Below are positions 35,141 to 45,376 of a stretch of DNA of 64,000 nucleotides, piece by piece. Each line of letters starts with the position of its first letter. Position 1 is the first letter of the stretch. Location of the stretch: the NCBI RefSeq assembly GCF_043290135.1, contig NC_134702.1:195766491-195830490 (forward strand). Reading direction: 5' to 3'. This DNA is from Rhipicephalus microplus (Eukaryota > Arthropoda > Arachnida > Ixodida > Ixodidae). A model generated the notes under the pieces. The model was not told the origin of the DNA. It did not search any database and saw nothing but the letters and a program-made list of their open reading frames with translations. Position numbers and translations under genes: made by a program.

Positions 35141-35399
35141 AACACTGCAAAACGAGAGTTCGGAGTGTCACGTCTTATTTTTCTAGGTCATCGCTTGAAC
35201 AGTAGTGATATTAGCCCCCTTCCTTAAAAAGTGCAAGCAATCGTCGAGTTCCCCTAGCCTCCATAAATAACCTAGCTGCGCCAGTTTCTAGGGCTTGAAA
35301 ATTTCTACCGCCAATTTAATAAAAACTGCGCTGCGCTGATGGAGCCCCTCGACAATTTGCTCTGTTACACACCCTCTTAAACTGCACTACCATGAAATA

Positions 35400-36335
35400 C
35401 CGCGGCAGAAGAAGCCTTCAACTTCAACAAAAACGCTTTGGCTGGAGCCAGACTGGTGACGCACCACAATGTCAGTTACCCCTTGGCGCTCATGACAGAT
35501 GCATCCTGTTCTGCACTTGGGGCCGTACTCAAGCAAAAAAAGAATGACCAGTGGCAGCCCCTTGCCTTTTCCTCCAAGCGTATGACCTCTGCCCAAGGAA
35601 GACTACAGCGTTGTCGACCATGAGTTGCTCGCCATTTTTCTCGCCATGCGCCATTTTAGACACCTACGTCAAGGCCACTGTTTTACCGCTTTCACTGAAG
35701 ACACACTTCTAACCTATTCAATCAGCCGATCTAACTCACTATACACACTGCGCGCGGTGCGTCATCTCGTCCTTATCTCGGAGTTTTCAACTGATATACG
35801 CTACATCATTGGTGTTGACAACGCCCTAGCTGACGCTCTAAGTCGCGTGGATGCCATCAGGCACAGTTGCTCCAAAATCTTCACCTCAACTACCTTTACA
35901 TTCAAACTCCAGGATCTGACGGTAGCTCGATCGAAAGACACGGAGCTTGAACACGTTCGCAAAACGTCCAAATAACTTCAGCTTGAACTCGTCACCTTTC
36001 AATATGTGTCAATTTTTTATGACACTGCCATAGGGACAACCAGATCATTTCTAATAAACCGTTACCATAAGAAACTGTCAGACTTCTATTACAGCCTTCC
36101 TTACCCCGAAATTGCCGCTTCCCAAAAGCTGCTCTCTTCACGCTTCGTCTGGCCCGGCATGACCGCCAACATCAGGGATTGGGTTTGTAAGTGTGCATTG
36201 TGTCAGCGCGCCAAAGCTCAGCGATACCGCGTTCTTCCATGCAACCCAACGAACGTTTTGCTGTTGTGCATATTGGCATCATTGGCCCGTTACTCCCATG
36301 TCAAGGCTATCGCTACCTTCTCAATATCAATATTA
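35400..36335 (+). pseudogene. RNase H and integrase N-terminal half, element 4
   Basis: RNase H pieces: LALMTDASCSALGAVLKQ (frame 35438-35623), then LAIFLAMRHFRHLRQGH and IIGVDNALADALSRV (frame 35625-35975). Integrase: LPYPEIAASQKLLSSRFVWP, then CALCQRAKAQRY (frame 36006-36368), and GPLLPCQGYRYLLNINI in another phase (to about 36330), where the gene is cut by the inner insertion. The first catalytic Asp region (HIGIIGPL) carries Gly at the Asp position. The rest is at 41872-42130. Confidence 0.8.
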
Positions 36336-36339
36336 TCAA

Positions 36340-36626
36340 TACGTATATATTTTTTGAATATGAAATGAAAAGAGCCTCGATGTCTGATTCTGTGTGTCTA
36401 TGCAGCCTATTTTTTTGTGCCTATATGTCCCCTATTTTTGCTTTTATGCTATTTTATGTTTCTGTTGTTATGCTGCTCCTTGTATTGTGATAATTATTAT
36501 TCATTGTAGCACTGTTTGCTGAACTTTTTTCGCGTAGCGAAGCCACGTCAGGCCGAATGGCCTTTAGCTTCGCTTAGTTGTTCTGTATCTCTCCAGAAAT
36601 AAAATATGTTCATTTCGTTTCATTTC
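36340..36626 (+). mobile_element. LINE 3'-end-like segment in element 4
   Basis: About 290 bp with no element 4 coding. It ends with AATAAAATATG and then CATTT-type repeats, a tail typical of arthropod LINEs. Matching CATTT-like bases reappear at 41864-41875, on the far side of element 5, so element 5 seems to have landed in this tail. No ORF with RT motifs is present. The family is unknown. Confidence 0.4.
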
Positions 36627-36787
36627 TGATGAAGTTTATTGAACCGGAGAAGTCGCAACGATGTCGCAACAAAAAATAGCCGTACGACAAGTCTGGCAAA
36701 AGCGGCCCAGGTTCTCATGCAATCGGACACGGGGTTTTTCATTCTCTTTGGAAGGCGCATACCCGTTCATGCGTATGCTTCACTACA
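36627..36787 (-). repeat. 3' LTR of element 5
   Basis: Paired with 41702-41863. The adjoining minus-strand polypurine block CCCCAGGGGTAT (36788-36799) precedes it. Confidence 0.85.
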
Positions 36788-36822
36788 ATACCCCTGGGGT
36801 GAAGAGTAGCCATCCTGGCGAC

Positions 36823-37248
36823 TCAGGGAGTAGGCACAATGAGGGTGTCGTAGTAGGGCTTGAGACGGTCGACGTGTATGGTTTCGCGTCCTCGACGGCG
36901 CAAATCTGGCGATTGTGTTATGGGCTCGATGCTGTTATTCACCGACGAGGTTGCGTCAATGACACGGTATGGACCTTGGTACCGGGCCAGAAGTTTAGAA
37001 GACAGGCCAGGAACGTGCGGGGGCACCAAAAGCCACACGAGGGAGCCAGTACAAAATGTGGGCGCTATGTGATGAGCGTCGTCATGTCGGGTTTTTTGTA
37101 GAACTTGAGCCTCACTTGTCATAGACCTAGCCAACTGATGGCAGTCTTCAGCGTATCTGGTGACTTCCAAAAGCGGCGAGCACTCCGGTGCATCAGGTCG
37201 GTACGGGAGTATGGTGTCGAGTGGGTGGGATGGTTTGCGGCCGTACAA
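36823..37248 (-). pseudogene. Integrase C-terminus of element 5
   Basis: The 141-codon frame carries the end of the integrase core (a PSHPLDTILPYRP block) and the C-terminal module: SLVWLLVPPHVPGLSSKLLARY, the GPYRV motif near residues 98-102 and a final IHVDRLKPYYD. It is in a different phase from the catalytic core (37193-37489), so one frameshift near 37250-37300 separates them. Confidence 0.85.
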
Positions 37249-38029
37249 CAGAAAGAGCGGGGAAAAACCGGTAGTCGCTTGCGTCGCGGGGTTGTAAGCG
37301 AAGGTAACAAAAAGGTAAGACAGCGTCCCAGTTAGTGTGGTCGGAGGAGGTGTACATCCTCAGCATGTCGCCAAGTGTGCGGTTGAACCGTTCAGTGAGA
37401 CCATTCGTCTGTGGATGATATGTGGTAGATTTCCGGTGGATGATGTTGCATTCAGCGAGAATAGCTTGAATGCCCTCCGACAGGAACACTCGACCCCTAT
37501 CACTGAGTAATTCCCGTGGAGCCCCATGGCGGAGAATGAAGCTGCGCAGAATGAAGAGCGCAACCTCGTGGGCGGTCGCTGCCGGTAGAGCTGCAGTCTC
37601 AGCCTAGCGTGTCAGATGATCGACGCTGGCAATAATCCACCGGTTTCCAGAGCGACTATATGAAAAGGGGCCATAAAGATCGATACCCACGCGGTCGAAT
37701 GGGCCAGCCGGGCATGGGAGCGGCTGTAACATGCCAGTAAGGTGCCGCGGAGGTGTCTTGTTTTGTTGGCAAGTGGTGCAAGACTGAACGTATTTCTGCA
37801 CAAAGCGATACATTCCTCGCCAGTAATATTGTTGGCGCAGCCTTTCGTAGGTTTTCAGGACACCTGCGTGAGCACTTTGGTGGTCTGCATGGAAATTCAT
37901 GCAGATGTTAGAGCGCATATGAGTTAGGACAGCAAAGAGCCACTTCGGACCACCAGGCATGTAGTTGTGGCAGTACAGAATGCTGTCTTGCACGGAACAG
38001 TGGGCTGCTTGTCGGCGTAGCGCTCTCAT
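37193..38029 (-). pseudogene. Integrase core of element 5
   Basis: Frames 38029-37604 and 37489-37193 are in the same phase. They are separated by a nonsense codon at 37604-37606 plus sequence without a start. The HHCC zinc domain is present (HADHQSAHAG ... CTTCQQNK, residues about 43-97 of the first frame), followed by the first catalytic Asp in GIDLYGPF. The second Asp (LSDRG) lies near 37500, and the third Glu in TNGLTERFNRT near 37400. The catalytic triad therefore looks complete apart from the stop. Confidence 0.88.
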
Positions 38030-38179
38030 GGAAGGGACAGCAGAAGGATCGGTAATGTAGTCGAGTAAGAATGCAAGGTATGGATCTTTACGCTACTCCG
38101 AAAGCATGTCAGTGGTGTCTATTGGTGACACGATGGTAAAAAGTGGTGACAGAGAAGCCTCATTTGGGGTTAATGGCGA

Positions 38180-39022
38180 TCACAAAAGTGCATCGGCATC
38201 CGCATGCTTTCGACCGGAACGATATACTACACGGATGTCGTATTCTTGCAATCGAAGTGCCCAACGTCCCAGGCGTGCGGACGGGTCTTTCAATGTGGAC
38301 AGCCAACATAGAGCGTGGTGGTCTGTGACCACGTTGAAAGGGCGGCCGTAAAGGTACGGGCGAAACTTCGTCAAGGCCCAGATTATGGCCAAATGCTCCT
38401 TCTCTGTCACGGAGTAATTCAGTTCAGCCTTCTTGAGAGCGCGACTTGCATAGGCGACTACGTATTCGGCTTGGGTGCCTTTCTGTTGTGCCAAAACTGC
38501 ACCAAGACCGATGCCAATTGCATCGGTGTGAATTTCTGTGGCAGCAGTGGGGTCGTGGTGACGAAGAATAGGTGGTGAGGTCAGCAGGTGGCACAGCTGG
38601 CGAAATGCGTCGTCACATGCAGGTGACCATGCAGATATACCTTTGCTGTTGGAAAGCAGACTCGTGAGAGGTGCGATGATGGACGCGAAGTTGCGCACGA
38701 AGCGACGAAAATAGGAGCAGAGACCGTCGAAACTTCTTAGGGCTTTCAGGGATGTGGGCAACGGGAAGTCAGCGACAGCTCGAAGCTTATCGGGATCCGG
38801 AAGAACACCGTCTCTTGTGATGACATGTCCCAAGATGGTTAGTTTTCGTGCTGCGAAGTGGCACTTCTTCAAGTTAAGTTGTAGGCCTGCAGAAGTTAGA
38901 CACGCCAGAATCTCGTGGAGGTGAACAAGATGTGTCGAGAAATCAGAAGAAAAGACTACGATGTCGTCCAGGTAACACAAGCAAGTTTTCCACTTATGGG
39001 CACGCAAGATGGTATCGATCAT
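38180..39022 (-). pseudogene. RT palm, connection and RNase H of element 5
   Basis: The 280-codon frame starts at an internal Met and shows the catalytic YLDD box at residues 17-20, the connection ([20 protein letters not shown]) and RNase H with [34 protein letters not shown] and [12 protein letters not shown], ending ADADAL. A stop at 38180-38182 ends it at the RNase H border. It is in phase with 39047-40357, from which only a nonsense codon separates it. Confidence 0.9.
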
Positions 39023-39046
39023 GCGCTCAAATGTGGCAGGTGCGTT

Positions 39047-40357
39047 TCAGAGCCCAAATGGCATCACTCTGTACTCATATAAGCCATCTGGCGTTAAAAA
39101 GGCTGTTTTAGAGCGATCACATTCAGCCATTGGCACCTGCCAATAACCAGAACGCAGATCCAAGGATGTAAAGTACTCGGCGCCTTGTAAACAGTCAAGA
39201 GCATCATCTATTCGTGATAGCCGGTAGACATCTTCCTTCGTAATCTTGTTTAGGCGGCGATAGTCCACGCACAATCGAACGGTGCCATCTTTTTTTTTTA
39301 CCAGAACCACAGGTGATGACCAAGCGCTTCGAAAAGGCTGTATGACTCCACGGTAAAGCATGTCGTCTACTTGCTCCGTTATGACGCGGCGCTCTTCGGC
39401 GGAAACGCGGTAAGGACGCTGTCGCAAAGGCGAATGTGAGCCGGTGTCAATAGTATGAGTGATAGTCGTGGTGCGGCCCAAAGCAGGTTCTTGAAAGTCG
39501 AAAGAAGAGCGAAACTTCTTAAGGAGAGCAACAAGTTGGCGGCGATGCGAGACGGGAAGGTCTGCGTCAATAGCATGGTCGAAGGCTGACAAACTTGATG
39601 GCTCAGACGCATGAGTTATTGCGGCAATGTGACATGGCGTTTCGTCGGGAAGAATAATATCATCGATATGGTCGACATTTTGCACATATCCCAACGTATC
39701 ACCACGAAGTAAGCCAATGGGGTAGTTGCAGTGGTTAGTAACCAGCATTACGGTTAAACCAGACGCATTTGCAAGAACAGCAAATGGGAGAACGATGCCC
39801 TTGCGTTCAGTGAAAACCGGAGATAGCGTAAACGCCAATATGGCGTCAGGTTGCGCCACACATGAAAGGCTTATAGGGACCGAAGCTTCCGGAGGCAAGG
39901 TGATGTCGTCGTCAGCGATGGGTTTGAAGAGCCCAGGAGACCGGTCGGGTGGTGGAAATTCATATGTTGGCACAAGGGATATTTCGACACGGGAACAATC
40001 GATCATAGCTTCATGACGTGGTAAGAAATTCCAAGCGAGGATAAGGTCATGAGAGCAAGATGGCAGAACAAAAAACTGTACGACGTAAAAAACTTCTTGG
40101 ATGACGACGCACGCCGTACACGGAGTCGAGGGATGAATGCGTTGCGCGCTAGCCGTGGACAGCACCATGCCACAGAGAGATGTAGTCACTTTCTTCAGTT
40201 TCCGACCAAATTTGGCGTTCATCACAGAAACGGCGGCCCCGGTATCAATTGACGCTAATGTGGCGACACCCTCAGCATCGACATCAACAACTTTTTGCGG
40301 CAAAAGTAGATGCCTTGGGAATTGCGCACTAGTTGCAGTTCTTGCCTCCGGAATCAC
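39047..40357 (-). pseudogene. Protease and RT N-terminal half of element 5
   Basis: The 436-codon frame opens with the aspartic protease (IDTGAAVSVMN, DTG at residues 38-40, intact), continues through a linker with LILAWNFLPRHEAMIDCS, and enters RT: VDDMLYRGVIQPFRSAWSSP, LCVDYRRLNKITKEDVYRL, SLDLRSGYWQVPM and MPFGL. The stop at 39047-39049 replaces the Cys codon usually found after GL in this motif. The downstream RT is in the same phase. Confidence 0.9.
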
Positions 40358-40403
40358 ACTGATTAGTTTCCCTCCTCAGGAGGTGGTCGACGACGCATAG
40401 GCG

Positions 40404-41640
40404 TTAGCGATCGGTGTCGAGGGGATGGGAAGCGAGCAGTAGATGGGCGGCGATCCGAGTCTGAGTGCCTCTGTTCATATGCAGACGCGGTGGCCTGCTG
40501 CAGCGCGTAGGTAGGAGTTCCGAAGTATCCGTTTGCAGGTGTGGAGCGACGGCGGCAGAAGCGTGCAATGTGGCCAGCGATGCCACAGGCGAAGCAGATA
40601 GGACGATTGTCTTGGGTGCGCCACTCATTAGATTGACGGAAAAAGCGAGGTGAGGGCCTGTAAACTGGAGGCGAGGCCGGAGGAGGTGGAGCCGATAAGG
40701 TGACTGGATGCGGTGGGGGCCACGCGACTACAGCTGCGTAGCTGAGAGGTGAAGGTTGTGCAGGTGGTGCGTAGCTGACAGCTCAGAGATTATGTGCTAC
40801 TGAAGTGCATGGATAAGGGGCCTGCATCGTAGGAAGGACAGCACAAATTTCAGTGCGTATGGCCTGCTGCAGTGTCGAAGGCAGGCTTGCGGTGGGCGCG
40901 TCGCTATGCGGCAGCAGGGAGAGCTGTCGGGCGACTTCCTTCCTGATGAAGTCTTTGATCTGGTTGAACAGACTTTCTTGGCGAACGTTGGCTTTTGTGA
41001 GTGCGACAGCCGAGATCAAATCCGGTGGTAGGACACTCTGTCGGGCGATGGAACGCTGACGGCGCAATTCATCAAAGCTCTGGCAGAGGCTTGCGAGGAT
41101 TGCCACCGTGTTTGGGCTTTTCGCTAGCAACATCTGGAATGCGACATCCTCGACGCCCTTGAGAATCTGTCAAATTTTCTCTTCTTCGGGCATAGATGGA
41201 TTCACACGCCTGCAGAGGTCGAGCACGTCCTCTATGTAACTAGTAAACGTCTCGACAGGCTGCTGGGCTCGGTGGCGCAGCACTGGTCAGCGCGGAGCTT
41301 GCGGACCTCCGGTCGACCGAACGCTTCAGTCACGAGTCTCTTAAAGGAGGACCAGTTGACGATGGCAATTTCGCGATTGGTAAACCAAAGCTTAGCTACG
41401 TCTGCCAAGTAAAAGATAACGTAGGGGAGCTTAGAGTCGTTGCCCCACTTGTTGCTGGCGCTTACGCGTTCGTACAAGGAGAGCCAGTCTTCGACGTTTT
41501 GCTCACCACTGCTGCTGAAGATTCGCGGCTCCCGTTGGTGAGTAGCGCCGGGGCAGGTAGACGAGATAGCCGGTGGTGCTGGCTGGGCTGGCATGGGCTG
41601 GTTGGCGACTGCGTCTTTCATGTTTCGCGGTGGTCTCTAG
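40404..41640 (-). pseudogene. Gag of element 5
   Basis: Frame 41621-41232 holds the capsid start (REPRIFSSSGEQNVEDWLSLYERV, then LPYVIFYLADVAKLWF), and frame 41133-40783 the C-terminal capsid and a basic region (NQIKDFIRKEVARQLSLL). A CCHC zinc knuckle, CFACGIAGHIARFC, is readable near 40580-40621 in a phase without its own start, followed by an Arg/Pro-rich tail. Frameshifts near 41230 and a stop near 41168 break the gene. Confidence 0.82.
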
Positions 41641-41685
41641 GGCAACTTGCGAGAGCGGAGCTCCAGGTCTGCTTGGGGATCTCAG

Positions 41686-41697
41686 CAGCCTCCACCA
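41686..41697 (-). other. Putative primer-binding site of element 5
   Basis: Minus-strand TGGTGGAGGCTG lies four bases inside the 5' LTR. It is identical to the segment next to the 5' LTR of element 1. Confidence 0.55.
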
Positions 41698-41701
41698 AAT
41701 A

Positions 41702-41863
41702 TGATGACGTTTATTGAACCGGAGAAGTCGCAACGATCTCGCAACGAAAAATGGCCATACGACAAGTCTGGCAAAAACAGCCCAGCCTCTCGTGCAATTA
41801 GACCACGGGGTTTTTCGTTCTATTTGGAAGGCGCATACGAGTTCGTGCGTATGCTCCACTACA
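41702..41863 (-). repeat. 5' LTR of element 5
   Basis: Partner of 36627-36787. It includes a minus-strand AATAAA near 41711. Confidence 0.85.
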
Positions 41864-41871
41864 CAATTCAT

Positions 41872-42130
41872 TTCGAACATGTGCAGATCGTTTCACCCGC
41901 TTGCCAAAGTGACTCCTATGCCCGACATGTTTGCAGCTACCATCGCAGCAGTTTTTGTTTCTACCTGGATATTCGCAACGTCTACAGCCATATAGATGGC
42001 ACCCTATGCAATCAAAGATGGCTGCGGAAGGGTGTTCAACCCGTAAACTCATATAAGAAACATAGGACGCACAGACGTACGCCTCGTGACACTTTCACTG
42101 GATGAACTCTTGATCGCCAACTGAATGTAT
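41872..42130 (+). pseudogene. Integrase distal half of element 4
   Basis: Plus-strand reading resumes with DRFTRLPKVTPMPDMFAATI and AAVFVSTWIF (within 41714-41995). This is the part of the integrase core that should directly follow the YRYLL block at 36315-36330. The DRG and NG.E catalytic blocks are not readable and the sequence decays before the 3' LTR. Confidence 0.75.
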
Positions 42131-42267
42131 ATCGAACCAAAGTACATTCTCAACCGATTGAAACTGTTGAATGTTCGCTACCTCATTTCTGCGCCGCGTG
42201 CTCTGGGATGATACTTCAACTGAGAATCGCTCATCGCACTAGCTTTCCTCTCCAAGTGGGAGCAATC

Positions 42268-42491
42268 TGTAGCGACGCAGCTGCCACCGCACACTCCAGC
42301 GGTCATAAAAGCCCCGCGGGGCAGCATTCCAAGCAACATGCTGCTCACCTCTGTGTTTCTCCTTCGCCTGTTTCACACTTGCTACTTCCGGTGCACTGCG
42401 TGCACCTGCTCTATTTTCGACTCTCTGGTAGACAGAATAAAGTGAACGCTGTTACTGAAAAGACGTGTAAGTCTCTTAACCTGGCCCTACA
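42268..42491 (+). repeat. 3' LTR of element 4
   Basis: Starts TGTAGCGACGC and ends CCCTACA like 33021-33223, and shares its 3' half. AATAAAG lies near 42437. Directly after it the RNase H of element 3 resumes. Confidence 0.8.
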
Positions 42492-43720
42492 AGCCAAACA
42501 CTCCATTTCTGTCACGCTGTAGGGTTTTTCGGCCTTGGTGAGTGTGCGACTCGCATATGCCATGACGTATTCTGTGTGGCCAGGTTGACACTGTGCGAGC
42601 ACTGCACCCAGGCTTTCGCCACTTGCGTTGGTGTGGACTTCAGTAGGACCTTAGGGGTCAAAGTGGCGAAGAATGGGTGGCGTCGTAAGAAGATATCGCA
42701 ATGTTGTGAAAGCTTCATCGCAGGCTGGAGACCATGATGATAAATTGTGAGTGTTACCAAGTAGTTGCGTCAGAGGTGATATAATAGACGCTAAGTTTCG
42801 AACAAATCGCCCGAAATAAGAACATAGGCCAATGAAACTGCGAATTTCTTTGATGAGAGCGTGCTTAAGAACTTGGTAACGGAGTGCAGTTGACCAGGAT
42901 CCGGGAGAATACCGTCCTTAAATTAAACACGACGTGCCCTAAAATGGTGAGCTGCCGTATAGCAAATCGGCATTTCTTGAAATCAAATTGTGACCCGGCA
43001 TTAGTTAAGCATGTAAGCACGAGCTGAAGTTGGCGCAAGTGTGTTAGAAAAGCAAGGGCGAACGCCAAGACGTCATCGGTGGAACATAGGCAGATGTTTT
43101 CTTTTATTTGAGACCACGCAGAACATTTACCATCATCCTTTCGAACGATTGATTGATTGATTTGTGGGGTTTACCGTTTCTAAACCACCATAATATTATG
43201 GGAGACGCTGTAGTGGAGTGATCCGGAAAATTCGACCACCTGCGGTTCTTTAACGTGCCCCCAAATCTGAGCAACCAGGCATACATTTTCGCCAACTTTG
43301 GAAATGCAGCCGCCGCCGCCGCCGGAGTTCAATCCCGCGACCTGCGGGTCATTTTTTCAGGACGTAGCAGGCACATTTCATAGTCCGAAAGGCATAACGG
43401 GGAATTATCACAAGCCGTCAAGTGTGACAAAAGCGGTTTTGGGGCGATCGGCTTCAATCATTGGCACATGCCAGTAGCCCGACCGCAAGGCTGATGAGGA
43501 AAAAAATTCAGCACCCTGTAAGCAGTAAAGAGCATTGTCAATGCGAGGCAGTAAGTAAACGTCCTTGAGCGTGATCTTGTTCAATCTCTGAAAACTTACG
43601 CATAACCAGATAGACACAACTTTTTTGTGACGAGTACCACTGGAGAAGCCCATGGGCTTTGTGAAGTTCGGACGACGCCTCGAAGGAGCATGTCCTCAAC
43701 GTGCTGTTATGACCGCCATC
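42492..43720 (-). pseudogene. RT and RNase H N-terminal half of element 3
   Basis: From the right: RT fingers (VEDMLLRGVVRTSQ read near 43705-43660; SFQRLNKITLKDVYLLPRID, then SALRSGYWHVPM in 43408-43653), a Ruka insertion (43146-43345), RT pieces (ERMMVNVLRGLK near 43145-43110; FDFKKCRFAIRQLTILGHVV in 42865-43068), and RNase H ([14 protein letters not shown], then [10 protein letters not shown], ending at 42492-42500). There are multiple phase changes. The remainder of RNase H lies left of 33020. Confidence 0.82.
43146..43345 (-). mobile_element. Ruka SINE, 5'-truncated
   Basis: The copy matches the 52.6-kb Ruka along its body: a GGGGTTTA..GT box at its 3' end, then GACGC.GTAGTGGAG, GTTCTTTAACGTGC, CCCAAATCTGAG and the GAAATGCAGCCGCCGC box. 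The tRNA-like head is cut after the CCGCGACCTGCGGGTC box. It interrupts the RT of element 3. Flanks CATCCTTTCGAACG and CATTTTTTCAGGACG look like an eroded target duplication. Confidence 0.7.
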
Positions 43721-44835
43721 ATCATTGAAGTCTTTCGGTCTTTTGAACTGGACGAAAACAATTTGACGCATTCCAAGCAAGTATGTGCCGTCAAGGCTGG
43801 GTAATTTCCTCTAAGCAAAACGTTAACAAGGGGTCCTCGACTGGTTCACACAAAAAAACGCACGAGCCAAAAAGCCCAGTGTGAGCTCGACTCAAGAAAT
43901 GCCATTGTTTTTAGCTCGAGCAAAGATTTCAAGACAAACAAGGAGGCAGCTGGGCTATTTTCGAGGTGACCAAGGATCTGCAAAGACAAGAACCAGCGTG
44001 GTATTTGCAGCTTGGGCTATAGCTAAAACAAAACTGGTTGTGACTGCACCTTGCGAGGGGAAGCGCAGCCCCGGAAATTCACAGTTAAGCCGCAGCTTCT
44101 ATCAAACAGCAAGGGATTGAATGTGTGGAAATGAAAAAGGCACTAGCTACTGCAGGCCTGGCGGGAGCGTGCCTCAGCGCCTCAATGACAAGGGATTAGT
44201 CGACCACTCCTCCTTCCCTTTTCTCCATAGGATCGGCTAAATAGAGTGGCATGTTTTGACGATGAGCTGGCGGACCACTACATTGTCCTACCTGAACGCA
44301 GTCAGGCAAGTTTGGCACGTGTACCGGGAGCCAGTTTTTCAAACCCCACCCAACTGCCAGAAGAGTTCTTGAAAACCAAGGTCATCGAAGATTATTGGAC
44401 GTGCGGGAAATCTTGGTGACGTGTGCGAAACGTCGGCGCAGTGCGTTTGTGACAATATTTGGACATCGTGTAGACTGTGCCCTTTCCACGTGCATTGTAT
44501 GATGTCTTTCCCCGCCTTCGTGGGTGGAGCGCCTAGACCATGGAGCATCGTATTGGCTTAAGACATTGACAATGCACCCAGGGTTGGCAACACTGCGCTG
44601 TATAAGCGGAATACTTTTACATATTTCAAGTTCTACAGTTCAACAAATCTTATGTACAGTTCTTGACTTGTACGCGATCACTTTATCCCCCTTTTTCAAA
44701 TTCTGAGCTACTAACCATGTAAATAAAGTGTTGTCGTTCTTACGAGTGCCTAATCTGACTTGTTCGACGAAGGGTACTAGGACGGGGGCCCGCTACCAAA
44801 CTGAGACCGGCAGTACCCGGAGTCACAACAACTCG
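43720..44835 (+). mobile_element. Unclassified LTR-like insertion in element 3
   Basis: Element 3 RT reads on both sides (VEDML block left, SPLRQRPYIVS block right), so about 1.1 kb was inserted. The right part (44122-44828) looks like an LTR: it starts TGTGTGGAAATG, has AATAAAG near 44722 and ends ACAACA, followed by TTGGCAGTGGTGGAAC, which could be a primer-binding site. A 79-codon frame (43881-44120) precedes it. Whether this is a partial element with its LTR or a different structure is unclear. Confidence 0.4.
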
Positions 44836-44849
44836 TTGGCAGTGGTGGA

Positions 44850-45290
44850 ACTGCGTCAACACAGGTCGCAACAGTGCTCTGCAATAACCCGACGTCCTGT
44901 AGAGGACACGATATATGGCCGTTGCCGCAGCGGTGAAACAAAGCCAAAGTGGTGTTCAACTATGCATGCATCACCTTGTGATGCTTGTGCAACGTCGAAA
45001 GAACGGCGCAAGTGGGAAATCACAGTAAGGAGCTGTGATAGCTGCGAAGGTGTCGAAGCTTCGGCGAAGAACGGGCTGGAAATGCTGCATCACGCACGGA
45101 GAAAACATCAATTTCACGCGCGGCTCTTGAAGATACCTGATCGGAGACGAAAACGATTCTTTCAGAGTCGATCACATCAACGGTACCAATGCATTCGAAA
45201 CTAAGCAATGACAACGGTGACGGATGAAGATTGTGAATGGAATTTGTGCCAAAACCTCTGACCAAATCAACAGCAGCAAACGGCAACGGA
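44850..45290 (-). pseudogene. Protease-RT linker and RT start, element 3
   Basis: The minus strand reads in shifting phases into SPLRQRPYIVSSTGRRVI (near 44900-44860), the usual beginning of the gypsy RT region. The 88-codon frame 45020-45286 is a frameshifted linker. Heavily decayed. Confidence 0.6.
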
Positions 45291-45376
45291 AGGGCTCTTA
45301 ATGTAACAAACTTTTAAAACTGCATGAACAAGACCATTTCGTCAGATATGGCACGGCATGACACCTGCATGAATGC

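Larger units (their letters stand above)
36627..41863 (-). mobile_element. Ty3/gypsy element 5, innermost of the nest
   Basis: A 5.2-kb minus-strand element has LTRs 36627-36787 (3', 161 bp) and 41702-41863 (5', 162 bp), both starting TGATGA and ending CACTACA on the plus strand. Gag, zinc knuckle, protease, RT, RNase H and integrase follow in Ty3/gypsy order. Most of pol (40357 to about 37250) stays in one phase and is interrupted by three nonsense codons, so it is the best-preserved pol in the window. The LTRs still differ at roughly 18-20 of 161 positions by eye. Confidence 0.9.
33021..42491 (+). mobile_element. Ty3/gypsy element 4, nested in element 3
   Basis: A plus-strand element has LTRs 33021-33223 (203 bp) and 42268-42491 (224 bp), both starting TGTAGCGACGC and ending CTACA. 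Internal order: gag with an unusual Cys/His box, protease, RT (YVDD), RNase H and integrase. The integrase is interrupted at about 36335 and resumes at about 41875. It sits inside the RNase H of element 3, whose reading resumes on both sides. The LTRs are very diverged and all genes are broken. A normal 4-5-bp target duplication is not seen. Confidence 0.85.
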
